A program made the position numbers and the translations under genes. From Symbiodinium natans (Eukaryota; Sar; Dinophyceae; Suessiales; Symbiodiniaceae), in the NCBI GenBank assembly GCA_905221605.1, contig CAJNDS010000774.1:1-57500 (forward strand): DNA of 57,500 bases, read 5' to 3'. Below the pieces are notes generated by a model that had not been told where the DNA came from, ran no database searches, and saw only the letters and a program-made list of their open reading frames with translations. Below, in pieces: positions 21,109 through 31,697 of the stretch (position 1 is its first letter; every line of letters starts with the position of its first letter).

Positions 21109-21516
21109 ATGAAGGACAAGTACTCCGCCTCAACTGCTGCCTCAAATTGCCGAGCTCTGCAATCCTTTGGTGTAGTTAGTGTAGTTAGCCATGGAGTCCC
21201 GTCCCGTTGGTTCGGACCGCTGTGTTGCAGCGATGATGGTGATGATGACGGTGACGATGATGATGAAGATGAAGCACCCTCGAGCAGACGAATGAAGATA
21301 GATGTCACCCTCCTGGCAGGCAGAGTTTTTCAGCTTTCCGCAAGTTGCTTGGCCTCATTGCAGAAGAGCCCGGGTGTCTTCAAGTTCGATTTGCCGAAAC
21401 AAAACAGGCATGCAGCTCTGCAGGGCCCCGATTTGCACAGGAACCGGGAAGTGGTTGCAGAATTCAGTGGCTGCCGAGGTTCATGGTCTCACCGGAGGCA
21501 CGCATTCAGTTTGTGA
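21109..21516 (+). CDS. Hypothetical frame with an acidic run
   Basis: A 135-codon frame that starts at the end of the CA microsatellite. It contains an Asp/Glu run (DDGDDDGDDDDEDEAPSSRR) from a degenerate GAT repeat, followed by MKIDVTLLAGRVFQLSAS, which resembles the first strands of a ubiquitin-like fold by pattern only. Downstream the frame overlaps others (21302-21713). No firm family. Confidence 0.3.
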   Translation: MKDKYSASTAASNCRALQSFGVVSVVSHGVPSRWFGPLCCSDDGDDDGDDDDEDEAPSSRRMKIDVTLLAGRVFQLSASCLASLQKSPGVFKFDLPKQNRHAALQGPDLHRNREVVAEFSGCRGSWSHRRHAFSL

Positions 21517-21716
21517 GCTCCCAGCGCTTCAAAGCTTCTGGGCGGCAGCGATTGAATCAGGATGGGCATCCCATGTGTCGGTTCCTATGCCAGGTTCCGA
21601 TAGCCAGGGTCTTGTGGGCCAGATTACGGGAAATCAGCGACCCCGGCCCGACCTGTGAAATTAAAGCTTGTACCGACCCGAACCGACCCATGGCTCCTTC
21701 ATATTCGAGATGATTG

Positions 21717-22136
21717 TTATTCATCATTATGTATTATCAAGACCCCACTTTTAAACTCGAGATTGAACCAAGAAACGAGACGTACGATCTCTAACTAGTC
21801 ATAAATAGCTTCCATACCGGTTTAGGGGCGGCAAAAATAGTTTGAAACGGAAGTTGTCTCTCAAGGTTAGAGGCGGTTGGCGTCCTCGGGGAGGGTTCAT
21901 GAGTCCAAAAGCACAGATTGAACGGACAGAAGACCGCGGAATTCGGAGTCTGAAGAGAGTTCCGCACCTCAACTTGAATTCAGTAGTCATCAGTAGTCAC
22001 TAGCAAGTTCCAACGAAACTTCGAGCACCCATCTTGAAAATGTAAGCAAAAGCCGGACCAAGGAACTCTCGGAGATCCTCCCTTTGGAAAAGAAAGGTGC
22101 CAGTGGTCGAGCCCTCATGGGGCGTTTTGAATCACA
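21717..22136. other. No supportable gene
   Basis: AT-richer stretch without a coherent frame, repeat or fold. Confidence 0.4.
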
Positions 22137-22501
22137 GTGCTGTCCTTACAAGACCTAAACCCGAAAGTACGATCTTGTTATCTTGCACGCCGTGGCCTAG
22201 GAGTGCCCGACGGCAAGCCGAACATCCAGGTCGACCTCTTGACTGACGTTCGGTGCCCCTTCTCGCCCTTCCGGCTGATTAGTTGTGACTGCAATTTCTT
22301 CCGTCTCTTGGCCATATCGGCAACCGCCGAGAACGTGACACTTTGCTTGCCCCATCCGTTCCTGCTTTCGATTGCGTTAAGGCTCCGCTCTGAAGCCGCA
22401 GTAGAACCAACAGAGTTGACAGCATGTGGCATGTCTTGGGTCTGCAAAACTGCCAGCTCATGTGCTAGTACTGCATCGCTGCATCGCTATTACTCTGCCT
22501 T

Positions 22502-22813
22502 TCACCTGCCCAGGTTCATCAGCCAGACGAACTTGGAGAAGGCAATCCACAACTCGGCGATGCCGCTTGGCACTGTTTCAGGGTTCAACCAGAGCTCCGA
22601 AGCTTTTCTACCTCTACAGGTGCTTAGCCGGTGTTTATCACAAGATGTGTGTGCTTGATCTTGTTTGAGGTCTTTCTGTCTCGAACTCCTTTCCCCATTT
22701 CGTAGTGAAAGCCAGAGTTCTGAATCCTCTGAATCTATTTGTATGCCTCTTTCCTCTAGTTCTGGCCAGCGCCCAAGCAACGCGTCAATCCATGCACATC
22801 GCATGTTGTACAC
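22502..22813 (-). CDS. Exon-like block, unknown protein
   Basis: Minus-strand frame with an acidic, protein-like start (WIDALLGRWPELEERGIQID, then SEDSELWLSLRNGERSSRQK) that degrades toward its end. Another minus-strand block with similar quality lies just upstream in transcription order at 22844-23122. The competing plus-strand frame 22137-22658 is longer but shows no motif. Confidence 0.33.
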   Translation of the reverse strand: MYNMRCAWIDALLGRWPELEERGIQIDSEDSELWLSLRNGERSSRQKDLKQDQAHTSCDKHRLSTCRGRKASELWLNPETVPSGIAELWIAFSKFVWLMNLGR

Positions 22814-22843
22814 CTCAACATGGACCCATACTGTAAATCCTGG

Positions 22844-23122
22844 CTAACACATCACCGCGCCAGGCAGGAACACGTCAAGATTCGATTTCACCCTGTTTTT
22901 CTCAACCCCAACGTCTCCAAGGACGACATGAGAAGCGGGAACATAGTGTGCAGAGTGCTCGAAGTTTGCACAGGGGTGTGCGTTGCAGATCAGCACATCC
23001 GGTGTGCGGAACAGAACCTGCATCGTGATTTGGCATTGACCCTCTCGCATTTGAGCTGCAGGAGGGCGAGAGCCTAGATGATTATCTTTGGCGAGAATTT
23101 GGGTACACCAAGGACTGTCCAA
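22844..23122 (-). CDS. Exon-like block, unknown protein
   Basis: Minus-strand frame reading QCQITMQVLFRTPDVLICNA, HPCANFEHSAHYVPASHVVL, then GDVGVEKNRVKSNLDVFLPG. Alternating hydrophobic strands and conserved-looking His/Cys residues suggest a folded domain. I could not name it. It may join the 22502-22813 block. Confidence 0.35.
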   Translation of the reverse strand: MDSPWCTQILAKDNHLGSRPPAAQMREGQCQITMQVLFRTPDVLICNAHPCANFEHSAHYVPASHVVLGDVGVEKNRVKSNLDVFLPGAVMC

Positions 23123-25284
23123 GCGGACGTCTTCACCCCCTGATGTTCTGATATTGGCATGTGATGCATCCTTTCAGCAACATCCGCAGCAATGCCTGTC
23201 CACATCTGCCCAGGAGTATGCACACTCTGAAGATTACCCACTGCGTAAAGCTGGGCTCAAGGCAGGCATTGCAGCCTGGCTCTGATTTGGCCAATCTGTT
23301 TAGATCTGTTGAGTGGCCCAGATCATGTTGGGGACAGCTGGAGGGTCTGAGTGTCAAGGAATTGAACCCGAACCGCCGTGTGGTGAACACCTTCGATGCT
23401 CATTGCCTCATCCACGCGGCTCAGGCTCGGCCATAACCATTGCTCCACAACCAGAGAAGCAACTCCCTGTACAAAACGGGACCATTCGAAGGTGCAAGGC
23501 AAGCAGGAAGAACTAGAGCGGACGTTGTCACGATGGTATTTCGAGGAGGCCAAGGAGACGGGCTGCTTGCCAAACAGTTCCACGATGCGTGGGTTCTGGC
23601 TTTCTGCTTTTAAAGTTCAAGCGGAAGCAACGAAGCGCAACGAAGCGCACAATGCATAGCTACTCAAAGCAACGTCAAGAAAGTGTCGTTGCGGAATCGA
23701 ATCGTGTTCACATGTGTCAACGCCGAAGGTCTGGCGCGCTTTGAAACTCAAAGCCCGGCATGAAGCACCCTAAACTTCCGAATCCTAAACCATCCCGAAG
23801 CCTTAGATCAAAAGCTTAAACGTTGCGCGTCTCGGGTCCCCAGTAACTCAGTCCCATGTTCTCACGAGCTAGGCTCGCAAAGGTCGCTGTTTGCAGCTTC
23901 CCTAAGCCTCGGACAGTGCGTCCGCCACAGCTGCAGTCCCCCTCTACCCAAATAGGCCAAAAACCGAGAAAAAGTTGGTGCACCTCAAGCACTGGCAATC
24001 CGTACTATTTTTTCACATAGAACTCACAGTTTTCAGGTGCAATTCCAAACAATGCCGAACGACATTGGTGTCGCATGTCACATGCCCGCAATGCATGCTG
24101 ATCAGCGACAGCATCTATACCAATCAGTAGCACTTGGGGAAGCATGTTCCAAGTCAATCTAAATCAGGTCGTGCTGCATCATGATAGATACGAGCCCATA
24201 ACTCCCGCCAAGCCTTGACTTTGACTTTTCCTCTAGTTTTAGCCAAACGCGCGTTGCAGCACTTCCGCTTGGGCGTTGTTTCTGCATGCCTCGCAAACAG
24301 GCATGCCTAGGGAGCACAGCTCAGAGCCGTCTGCGAGCGCGCCGGGACCAGATCCACGTACCTGAGTGCACAGCGCTCGTAATTAATTAGGCGACTATAA
24401 AGCATGTGACTTGACATGAGTTTTGTAGGTGTCGTAAACGTATCAAGAACTGTTTGTTAAAATCAGCAAAGTGTACGGCTTTTGCCTGTGCAGACGTAGC
24501 AAAATCGTTCAAATTTGTTAAGTTTCCTGAAGGCCCTTATAGGCTTTGGGCCGGTGCACTATGGCCACCACACGTGCAGCAACTAGACTATCTTCCTATA
24601 TAATCCGTGCCCGCGAGCAAGCCCAGGCAAACTTTTTAAGTTTTTACGTGCGAGGAATCAAAGACCAAGTCCAGAACAGAGGCACAGCGTGGCATGCATT
24701 GATTGCCAATCATTGAGCATAGCTACGGCTATGTCAGCGAACTGGCATCCAACTGCATCACCCCAAGCACTTGGGCATGCTGCAACCCTTAACAGTAAGG
24801 ACTGTTGCGGTGAGTATAAAACCGCAGCAACGGCCCTTTCTGCAGGCTCCCGTTTTGTCTTTCTTGCCCCTACTGAAACTCACGTGACTAATTACTACAA
24901 TGTGACTTTTGCTTGACAGGAGGCTCAGGCTCTGGCCTGACAATAAGTCCAGGCTCGCAGGATGATCGCAACATCAGCCAAGCAGCATTAATTAACAGTG
25001 GGCCAACACACCAAACCCGCCAAAATTTGTGTAGAGTGCGTTTTTCTCTAATGCTTTCAGTTGATTGGGGACTGAGACACCCTATCAAATCGTGCATGGC
25101 GCTATTCCCACATGTCGGGATGGCGTTGCAAACCTGAAACCCTGGCTCGCCTTTTCTTTCATGTTGACATTTCAAGTTTATGTTCTGCTGCGCTGCGCTC
25201 CACCCACTCGTTGAGTCCCTTCACAAGCGCTGCTGGGGAAAAGGGGGGGAACCTTCTAGCCACGGGTCCTTTGTCATAGCACAA
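23123..25284. other. Long stretch without a supportable gene
   Basis: Short frames at 23161-23436, 23396-23659 and 24689-24916 have no motif. Degenerate CCCTAAAC-like fragments occur near 23768-23795. Inverted CATGCCT/AGGCATG copies at 24286-24309 are short. Nothing else stands out. Confidence 0.4.
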
Positions 25285-25923
25285 CTAGCACACATGTCGG
25301 GTTTTTGCCTCAGCAGAAAAAAGCCGCTTAGATTCCCAGGCCACCTCGTAAACGCTGTAGTCAGAGAATGGTACCTCTGCCATACGGAATCCTGACGGGG
25401 GCATGTGGGTGGCGCTTGAACCTAAAAGCCCCAGCAGTATAAATCTGTGCCATGTAATGTCTTCGCAAAATTGTGTACTAAGATCAAAGCAACGTTGAAA
25501 AGCTTGCGAATAAGACATGCAAAGGTGCAGCTGCACCTTCAAGCCGGCCCGGGCCGAAAATCCACAAAGCGTGTTTGCGCATATAGTACGCATAAGGCTC
25601 AGGGTCGAGACTGAGGGGGTTTCGGGCTGAGCGCTTGGGGATTGCGGTCGAACAGCGGGATTTTTGGTGATATTTGGGCTCCCCAATGAACAGCTTCCAA
25701 AAGCTACTATGACAAAAGAGGCTGGGGCTGCATAGGCAAAGATATTCTCAAGCTGTTGTATGGATGTTGTATGATGTTGTGATGTCGAGAGCGGCAAACC
25801 TGCTTCGGGTTTTTGAGTGGGTTGGGGATCGTGTCGAACTTTTGGACTAAACAGCGACAGCCTTGACGCAGAGGTGCCTCGTAATGTTAACTTTCGGATG
25901 CTAGTCATCGCTTGACACAGCAA
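25285..25923 (-). CDS. Hypothetical 212-codon frame
   Basis: The longest non-repetitive frame in this quarter of the window, ATG to stop on the minus strand. It has Ser/Thr/Pro-rich segments and a hydrophobic stretch (FAYAAPASFVIVAFGSCSLG). There is no domain, no signal peptide at the start and no intron evidence. A frame of this length can arise by chance at this base composition. Confidence 0.25.
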   Translation of the reverse strand: MLCQAMTSIRKLTLRGTSASRLSLFSPKVRHDPQPTQKPEAGLPLSTSQHHTTSIQQLENIFAYAAPASFVIVAFGSCSLGSPNITKNPAVRPQSPSAQPETPSVSTLSLMRTICANTLCGFSARAGLKVQLHLCMSYSQAFQRCFDLSTQFCEDITWHRFILLGLLGSSATHMPPSGFRMAEVPFSDYSVYEVAWESKRLFSAEAKTRHVC

Positions 25924-26759
25924 CTTGTTATGTTCAGTGGACCTGTGTTGAAAATGAGAGCACAGGATCTCGAATCCTGTCTAATCCGGTGTACACGTGG
26001 TGTCACCTCAGAATACGTGCAAGCCCAGAACCACGATCGTGCAGGAGTTTGGAGGGTCGAACTACCTTTCATTAGTTCATGAGTTTCATGAGGACATCTC
26101 GGATGCCGATGTCCTCGCTTCGGCTGCTGCAGCGTGCGGCGTCGGCGCCACAGCTCTTCTGTGTCATTCTGTTTTCATGCAGGTCGGCCAAATGCGAAGC
26201 GGTCGTTGTGATAGAAGACTGTCTTCCACTAGATGTTCGATAAGTATTCTGTTGTTTAGAAGCTTATGAGTAGAAACTGCACCATAGGCAGAGTCTACCT
26301 CGCTGTAAAGTCATTGCTTTGGCTGGGGAGGGTTGACGCGTCAAAGCCGGATGGTTGTTGTTTGTTTTCTTGTGCGGTGTGGTGCGCCCCAACGAGCGAG
26401 ATTTTGGAGCGTGAGACAACTGTACAAGCTGGTGGGAGTAAAAAAAATCGTGTTGACAAGGAAGCCCCTGCTGGTGCTGCAAGCCCTTGTTGCAAGGACA
26501 ACCTAGCACAATGCCAGTTTCAATAAAGAGACATGTCATACTCGCCGGTACAAGTCCCCCAGCAGTGTTCCCCGTGTGGCTGAATCTCGCTCCTGTGATG
26601 CGGAGGATACGAAGCAGTCCACGCTTCTATCCCCGTGTCCCATCCCACTCTGGAGCCCCGAGGTCAAAGTCGCGCTCGCCACGGCGCCAGAAACGAAGGC
26701 AGCCGTGCAGCAGCGATACCAGGACGTTTCCTTCTGCAAGCTTGGGCCATGCGTGACCC

Positions 26760-26940
26760 GCGTGACAAGTGGCAGAAGCGAATGAAGCCTGCGACTTCCA
26801 GGAATTGTCGGCCATGCTTGGAGAAGTGCCACACTTCGTGCTTCGGGAACAGGCGTTGGCTGCGCTTTTTGACAAGCTGTGGAACAGCGATCGAATGTTT
26901 GCCTTGTGCAGATCTCTGGGAATGGAGTGGAAATCAGTGG
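26760..26940 (+). CDS. Exon-like block, unknown protein
   Basis: A frame that lacks its own start reads EACDFQELSAMLGEVPHFVL, then REQALAALFDKLWNSDRMFA and LCRSLGMEWKS before a TGA near 26939. The amphipathic pattern is convincing. The upstream phrase RDPRDKWQKRM in another frame may be joined by a frameshift or splice near 26782. No family known. Confidence 0.38.
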
Positions 26941-27117
26941 CTTGAAGAGTGTGGAGGAATGGGAAGAGGCCCTGAGCTTGGGATTTTTGTGACATGCTCG
27001 CTTTTTCCAAAGCCACTGCTAGAAGCCGGGTTTGCAGCTATATGCGCAGGTCTTAAGTCCAGTCCGCTACCATGAGCCTAGAATGCTAAGGTATATTGAA
27101 CTAGGGTACCTGCGTGA

Positions 27118-27418
27118 TTCAGACACTGGACGCCGTTCAGGAAACCGGGGTTCAGAACCCAGGCGATTCAGGAAACTGCCGATTCGGAAACCGCGGTTCA
27201 GGAAACCATGCGATTCATGAAGTTGAAAGCACGCGACTCAGGAAACCATGCGTTTCGGGAAACTGCAAACTCGCGATTCAGGAGCCACACGCTTCAGCAA
27301 ACCATACGATTCAGGAAACCCCACGATTCATGAAAACCTGCGATTCAGGAAGCCGCGCGAGTCAGGAAACGCGGTTCAGGAAACCAGGCCAGGAAACCAT
27401 TCGCAAAACTAGTCGATT
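27118..27418 (+). repeat. Degenerate (GATTCAGGAAACC)n array, left copy
   Basis: About 13 copies of a GATTCAGGAAACC-like core spaced 18-28 bases apart, often with GCG before the core. The same motif in the opposite orientation forms a second array at 31925-32166, beyond the retrotransposon. Unit length is not constant, so the 161-codon frame over it (27114-27599) is a repeat translation. Confidence 0.85.
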
Positions 27419-27477
27419 CCGGGATCCACCCGGTTCAAATTCAACTGCAAGGGCCGCGACGGGGGTGCCCCGCGGCA

Positions 27478-27558
27478 ATTTGGTGTGGGGGGCGGTAGGG
27501 GGTGGGGGACGGTGGGCGGTAGGGCGGTGGGGGGGGTGGGTGGGGGGATGGCTCGTGG
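27478..27558 (+). repeat. G-rich tract, left flank of the retrotransposon
   Basis: Runs of 3-9 G with GGCGGT spacers. A matching G-rich tract with GGGGCGGT units resumes immediately after the 3' LTR (31698), so the element split or landed in one G-rich tract. Confidence 0.85.
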
Positions 27559-27759
27559 TGTTAGGAATGTTGATCAGATCAGCATTGCATCCACAGTGAT
27601 GCATGAGGCATTGCTATGACTTGTTGACTTTGGCTCAAGGTGCAAAACATTGGAAACTCAAGTGATTGAAGCACAGCTTGCTTTGGTGCTTGTGATTGTT
27701 GAGCTGAGTGATTGCAGACCTGAGATCACACTGAACATTGATCTTATTGTAAAATTTCA
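27559..27759 (+). repeat. 5' LTR
   Basis: Begins TGTT(A/C)GGAATGTTGATCAG and ends AAAATTTCA. It includes TTTGGCTCAAG at 27629-27639, identical to the last 11 bases of the conserved dinoflagellate spliced leader as I recall it. It has 3 bases (ATT) absent from the 3' LTR. Confidence 0.9.
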
Positions 27760-27771
27760 TGGTAGCGGAGC
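27760..27771 (+). promoter_or_regulatory. Primer binding site, tRNA-iMet-like
   Basis: TGGTAGCGGAGC follows the 5' LTR with no spacer. Copia elements usually prime from initiator methionine tRNA with a TGGTA(T/G)C(A)GAG-type site; this matches with one or two differences. Confidence 0.7.
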
Positions 27772-27818
27772 TTTGGGCGAAGCCCAGGGCATCCGACTAG
27801 AAATTGTTCTAGATCAGT

Positions 27819-28359
27819 ATGGCATTGATTGCTGCAGCTAGGAAGTCCAAGGCTCCAGCATTGAAGTCGACAGCTCGTCCAAAAGGAGCCCCAAAAGCTA
27901 AATCTTTAGTCAAGCTTGCATTGAAGCCTAAAGACACACCCCATCCCGAAAATGCCCCATCATTGCCTTCAAAGAAGTCGTTTAAGCACATGGACTATTG
28001 GACCATTGACGAAGCAAAGTGTGTGTGTGTGTGTGTTGATTCGACACCATGTCAAGCCTCGTCTTGGATTGTTCGTGCTAAATCGCATTCATGAAGCACC
28101 TCCGGTCGATGAATCGCGATTGACTGGCCGACGCGTCGCACGCGTAAAGTTCAAAGATGGTACGGCTAGGGAGTACATTGACATTGATGAAGATTTCCGC
28201 ATTGCGAAGGATCCCGTGATGAGATTGCAAGCGGAATGGACAGGCGCCACTGAGTTTTCGCTGAAGGCATTGCCGAAACGATTGCGTGCGCGCCCGTCGG
28301 ACCCTCCCGACCCACCCATCGAGACGCGTGTTCAGAGCCGAGGGACCCACGCGCATTGA
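27819..28359 (+). pseudogene. Copia N-terminal polyprotein remnant, broken by a GT microsatellite
   Basis: A Lys/Ala/Pro-rich start (RPKGAPKAKSLVKLALKPKD) runs in one frame to a (GT)n run at 28019-28036, after which the protein-like reading continues in another frame with IRHHVKPRLGLFVLNRIHEA, then LTGRRVARVKFKDGTAREYI and WTGATEF. I associate this segment with the region between protease and integrase in dinoflagellate Copia copies. It is not gag: no CCHC knuckle is visible. The microsatellite probably expanded within the coding sequence and destroyed the frame. A further shift near 28340 leads into the integrase frame. Confidence 0.65.
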
Positions 28360-29284
28360 AACACAGATGGAGGACACTGAGGCAACCGTTTTGCGCCGGC
28401 TACGATCTGTAGGCGAGTTTAACTCGAAAATGCACGAGGATCTATTGCGGCTCTTTCACGCGCCAGATTTAGCGACAGGCGCTCGGCGTACTACCGACTA
28501 TTGGCTTCAGTTACCTAACTATTGGGTTCGCATGACTCACGCGAAGCGTACGTGTACCGTTCATCCGGATGACGAACCATCGCCGATTGCTGAGCGCAGC
28601 ATTGGTGATTTGCATACTGCTGAGAGGTGCACGTACATTGTTGAGTCCCAATTCCCCGACTTGAATGGAGCTGAAGTAGAAGACTTGTCATTGCACGAGC
28701 TTACTCATCTCCCGTTTCGAGATTGGTGTCCTCATTGTGTCAAGTCGAAGGGTCGACGTGGTCCTGCTAAGAAGCAATCCGATAGGCAGCCTGTCATTCA
28801 GGTGGACTCTTGTTTCCATGCTACGAGCGCTGAGCTACCGTTGCGAAAAATCCTGTCAGCGTGTGACATTCAGACTGGATTGGGCATGGCTGTAGTTGTT
28901 GCATCTAAAGGTGAAAATGACTATGCTATTGCCGAATTGAAGAAGTTCATCTATGAATGTGGTCGCACATTTGGCATTCTTCAGTATGATCAAGAGAGTC
29001 CATTGAAAGCTGTCTGCCAACGAGTGTGTGCTGAATTAGGTGGACTCAGTATTCGTGCAGCCCCGAAAGCACGTTCGCAGTCTATGGGATCGATAGGCCA
29101 AATGCAACGAACATTGTATGGTCAGGTCCGCGCACTTTTGTCCCAAGCAGAGCAGCGCTTGAAGATTGAGATTGACTCAAACCATGCATTGTATCCATGG
29201 GCATTAAAACATGCTCAATGGCTATTGAACCGTTGCCTAGTGCATTCGGATGGTCGCCACTTCGTATTTTCGCCAGTGGAATAG
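28286..29284 (+). pseudogene. Copia integrase remnant
   Basis: A 332-codon frame. Residues 137-151 carry the pre-integrase zinc site H-x3-H-x6-C-x2-C. The integrase core follows, with Asp174 (in QVDSC) and Asp235 (in QYDQE). The position 36 residues after Asp235, where the D-D-x35-E glutamate belongs, is Gly271 (codon GGC), so the catalytic triad is incomplete. MQRTLYGQVRALL after it fits the helix that follows the catalytic Glu. The frame ends at a TAG after FSPVE, and the normal continuation (RNYEGGLCQFGETVQAKVIG) is found in another frame. The enzyme would join element cDNA into host DNA; this copy is dead. Confidence 0.88.
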
Positions 29285-29848
29285 AAATTATGAAGGTGGA
29301 TTGTGTCAGTTTGGCGAAACTGTTCAGGCCAAGGTCATTGGCAGATCTGGTGGTAGAAAAGCTGATTTGCCTTGGAAGTCGGCATTGTGGTTAGGCAGAG
29401 ACACAGAAGCTGATGAGATCATTGCTGCAACAGATGGAGGAGCATTGAAAGTTCGCACAGTCCGAATCGTGTCATAGGCTTGAGAGCATTGCCCTGGAAA
29501 CCGAAAGCTGATGAAGATCAGACTGTTGAGTTTGTGTTGCCTGCTAACTTGATGGTCGCTGGTAGGGCCAGGAATCCACCTGGTTTACCAGAACCTGGAT
29601 TGATGGAGCCAAAATCAGCAAAGGGTGATGCCCCTGACCCTCTGCTCACATTGGAAGACTTGCCCAAACCTGATGCTAACACCTCTGTTGCGACTCCCGC
29701 GTTGCCATCAAGTGTTGTCAGGCACGCAGAGACTTCAGATGAGAGTGCGCCGAAATTTCAACGAATTGACCCCGACGCCCCAGTGGCGGAGCCTTCCCCA
29801 AAGGCTCAGCTATTGCTGCTGTTTTTCAGTACATTTGTGCTCAGGTAG
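29256..29848 (+). pseudogene. Copia integrase C-terminal and linker remnant, two frames
   Basis: The stretch 29256-29477 reads FGETVQAKVIGRSGGRKADL and KSALWLGRDTEADEIIAATD, a typical integrase C-terminal domain of dinoflagellate-type Copia copies. After a shift near 29460 a second frame (29480-29848) reads a Pro-rich linker with LRALPWKPKADEDQ at its start. Another shift near 29800 leads to the reverse transcriptase frame. Confidence 0.7.
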
Positions 29849-29862
29849 GAGTAGCTCAAGCC

Positions 29863-30735
29863 ATGACAAAGACTGGCGGAACTGTTCCTGTGCATGTCAA
29901 TTATGATCAAGAAGAGTACAGAGAAGAACTGAAACTCTCGGAGCCTGTGATTTGGGATATCACGAAAGAATATCCTGAATTGGCGCAAAAGAAGGGCATG
30001 GATAAGGAAATGGGCTCCATGAAGGATTTCTCAATCTACACCGAAGTCCCCATCGAAGAATGCACCGAAGAGCACATCCGAAATGCCATTGGTGTTCGTT
30101 GGGTGAAGCGTTGGAAGACTGATACGGAATTGCGCGCGAGATTGGTAGTTCAAGGTTGTTACCAAGATTCTGCAAAGCTTGATGCTGACTCATTGTTTGC
30201 TAGCGCACCGTCGCTGGTGACGATGAGACTTCTGTTGGTGATGGCATTGGCGCGCAATTGGTGTATCAACCTGGCAGACATCTCAACTGCCTCCCTTCAT
30301 GCCGCCATTGGTGCGGATGAGGAAGTTTTCGTGATTCCTCCTAAGGAGTACTATCCGACACAGAAGTGCCTTTGGAGATTGAACCGTGCGATGTACGGCC
30401 TAAAACAAAGCCCGAAATTGTGGCAGGAACATTTCGCTAAAACTATGCGCAAGCTAGGGCTCCGCAGGTGTAAGTCAGACAGCAACTTGTATTGCCACTC
30501 TTCTCGTGAGCTGTGTGCGTTGGCCTACGTAGATGACTTGATGATTGTTGGTGAGACCCAACAGGCTAAAGCACTCATTGAGGCCCTTAACCAAGAACTC
30601 CTTGTCACAATCGCCGGAACATTGGAAGAAGGGACCGAGCATTCCTTCTTGGGCCGTCGATTGCGACACAATGGTGATTCCATCGACGTATTCATGACGC
30701 AAAGCTGGCGCATTGGGCCCGACAGGGATACCTGA
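29863..30735 (+). pseudogene. Copia reverse transcriptase (RVT_2) remnant
   Basis: A 290-codon frame containing the pre-RT segment GMDKEMGSMKDFSIYTEVP, the RT entry RARLVVQG, the first catalytic Asp139 (in INLADISTASLHA), the MYGLKQSPKLW block and the YVDD active site (residues 222-225, AYVDDLMIVG). All three catalytic aspartates are present. The frame terminates after FMTQSWRIGPDRDT, just where the connection to RNase H should begin. The enzyme copies element RNA into DNA; here only the palm and fingers are represented. Confidence 0.92.
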
Positions 30736-31499
30736 TGCAGCACTTGCAGAACCCGGTGAGGTTATTGTTCGTGCGTCCAACATTGGACAGCTTGCTTCCG
30801 GCATTGAAGTCTACCGACATGAAGGGAGGTTACCGCAAGTGGCGCAACCAGTCCTACATCTGTGCCACGACTGCGATGATTGACAGCGATCAGATCGCAT
30901 TGTCGCAGGGGCAACCCCACAAGACAGGCTGAATCTCGCTGCGCCTGTGCCAGTGCTGCGTCCCATTGGCAGTCCGCCGCGCTTTTCGTGGCACCGTGAT
31001 GCTTGTCGATGAGAATATGGAGGAAGTCGGTCCGAACACGATTGATATTTACAAGCCAGATGCTGAGCAGAAGCCTGCGTTGCCACCCTCGGACTCGGCA
31101 ACCATTGTCATTCCTCCTGGATGCAAGGTGTCCATTGAGATGCAGTGAGTTGCATCACAGCCATTGGCTGCAAATTGGCTTGCGAAAGGGCTGTCATCAT
31201 TTGACTTGATACCGATGGAGATCGATTCTCCGGGATGACGCAAGTCATTGGTTGAAGAAGCCTTGTACAGTTCGCTATGCTGAGTCTGGATTGCATTCTC
31301 GGATCTCGAGCGTCTGAAGCAAAAGGACCATTGAGCCTCCATAGTGGTCTGAGTGAATGCGTGCCTCTAATTGGTAGTTTCGTTTGACTTTCGCATCTTC
31401 CCTCGTTCGACAACTCGATTGTTTTTACTCCATATGGCTCGATTCAGTACAGATTTGATCCAGATGTGGCACAGCAAGAACTGCTGAGCCAAGGGACCG
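30736..31499 (+). other. Unrecognised 3' internal region of the retrotransposon
   Basis: The RNase H domain expected here is absent. One frame over 30690-30890 reads GIPDAALAEPGEVIVRASNI and another over 30966-31148 reads VMLVDENMEEVGPNTIDIYK, then ATIVIPPGCKVSIEMQ; both look protein-like but match nothing I know. It may be a captured host fragment or a heavily diverged tail. No clear polypurine tract precedes the 3' LTR. Confidence 0.4.
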
Positions 31500-31697
31500 T
31501 GTTCGGAATGTTGATCAGATCAGCATTGCGTCCACATTGATGCATGAGGCATTGCTATGACTTGTTGACGTTGGCTCAAGGTGCAAAACATTGGAGAATC
31601 AAGTGATTGATGCACAGCTTGCTTTGGTGCTTGTGATTGTTGAGCTGAGTGATTGCAGACCTGAGATCACACTGATCATTGATCTTGTAAAATTTCA
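31500..31697 (+). repeat. 3' LTR
   Basis: About 96% identical to the 5' LTR, TG...CA termini. The leader-like core is changed to GTTGGCTCAAG. The G-rich tract follows immediately. Confidence 0.9.

Larger units (their letters stand above)
27559..31697 (+). mobile_element. Degenerate Copia-type LTR retrotransposon
   Basis: Two direct repeats of about 200 bases (27559-27759, 31500-31697), both TG...CA, bound an internal region with a primer site, an HHCC/integrase segment and a YVDD reverse transcriptase in the Copia order (integrase before RT). About 8 substitutions and one 3-base indel separate the LTRs, so the insertion is not recent. The flanking pentamers are CGTGG and CGGGG, a target duplication with one mismatch. 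At 4.1 kb it is shorter than typical Copia elements: I see no gag zinc knuckle, no protease and no RNase H. The coding part changes frame at least five times, so the copy cannot encode an intact polyprotein. Confidence 0.92.

Noticed and set aside
22820-23077. LHRDL as a protein kinase catalytic loop
   Set aside because: The following residues lack the K..N pattern and no other kinase motif is nearby; the opposite strand is more protein-like.
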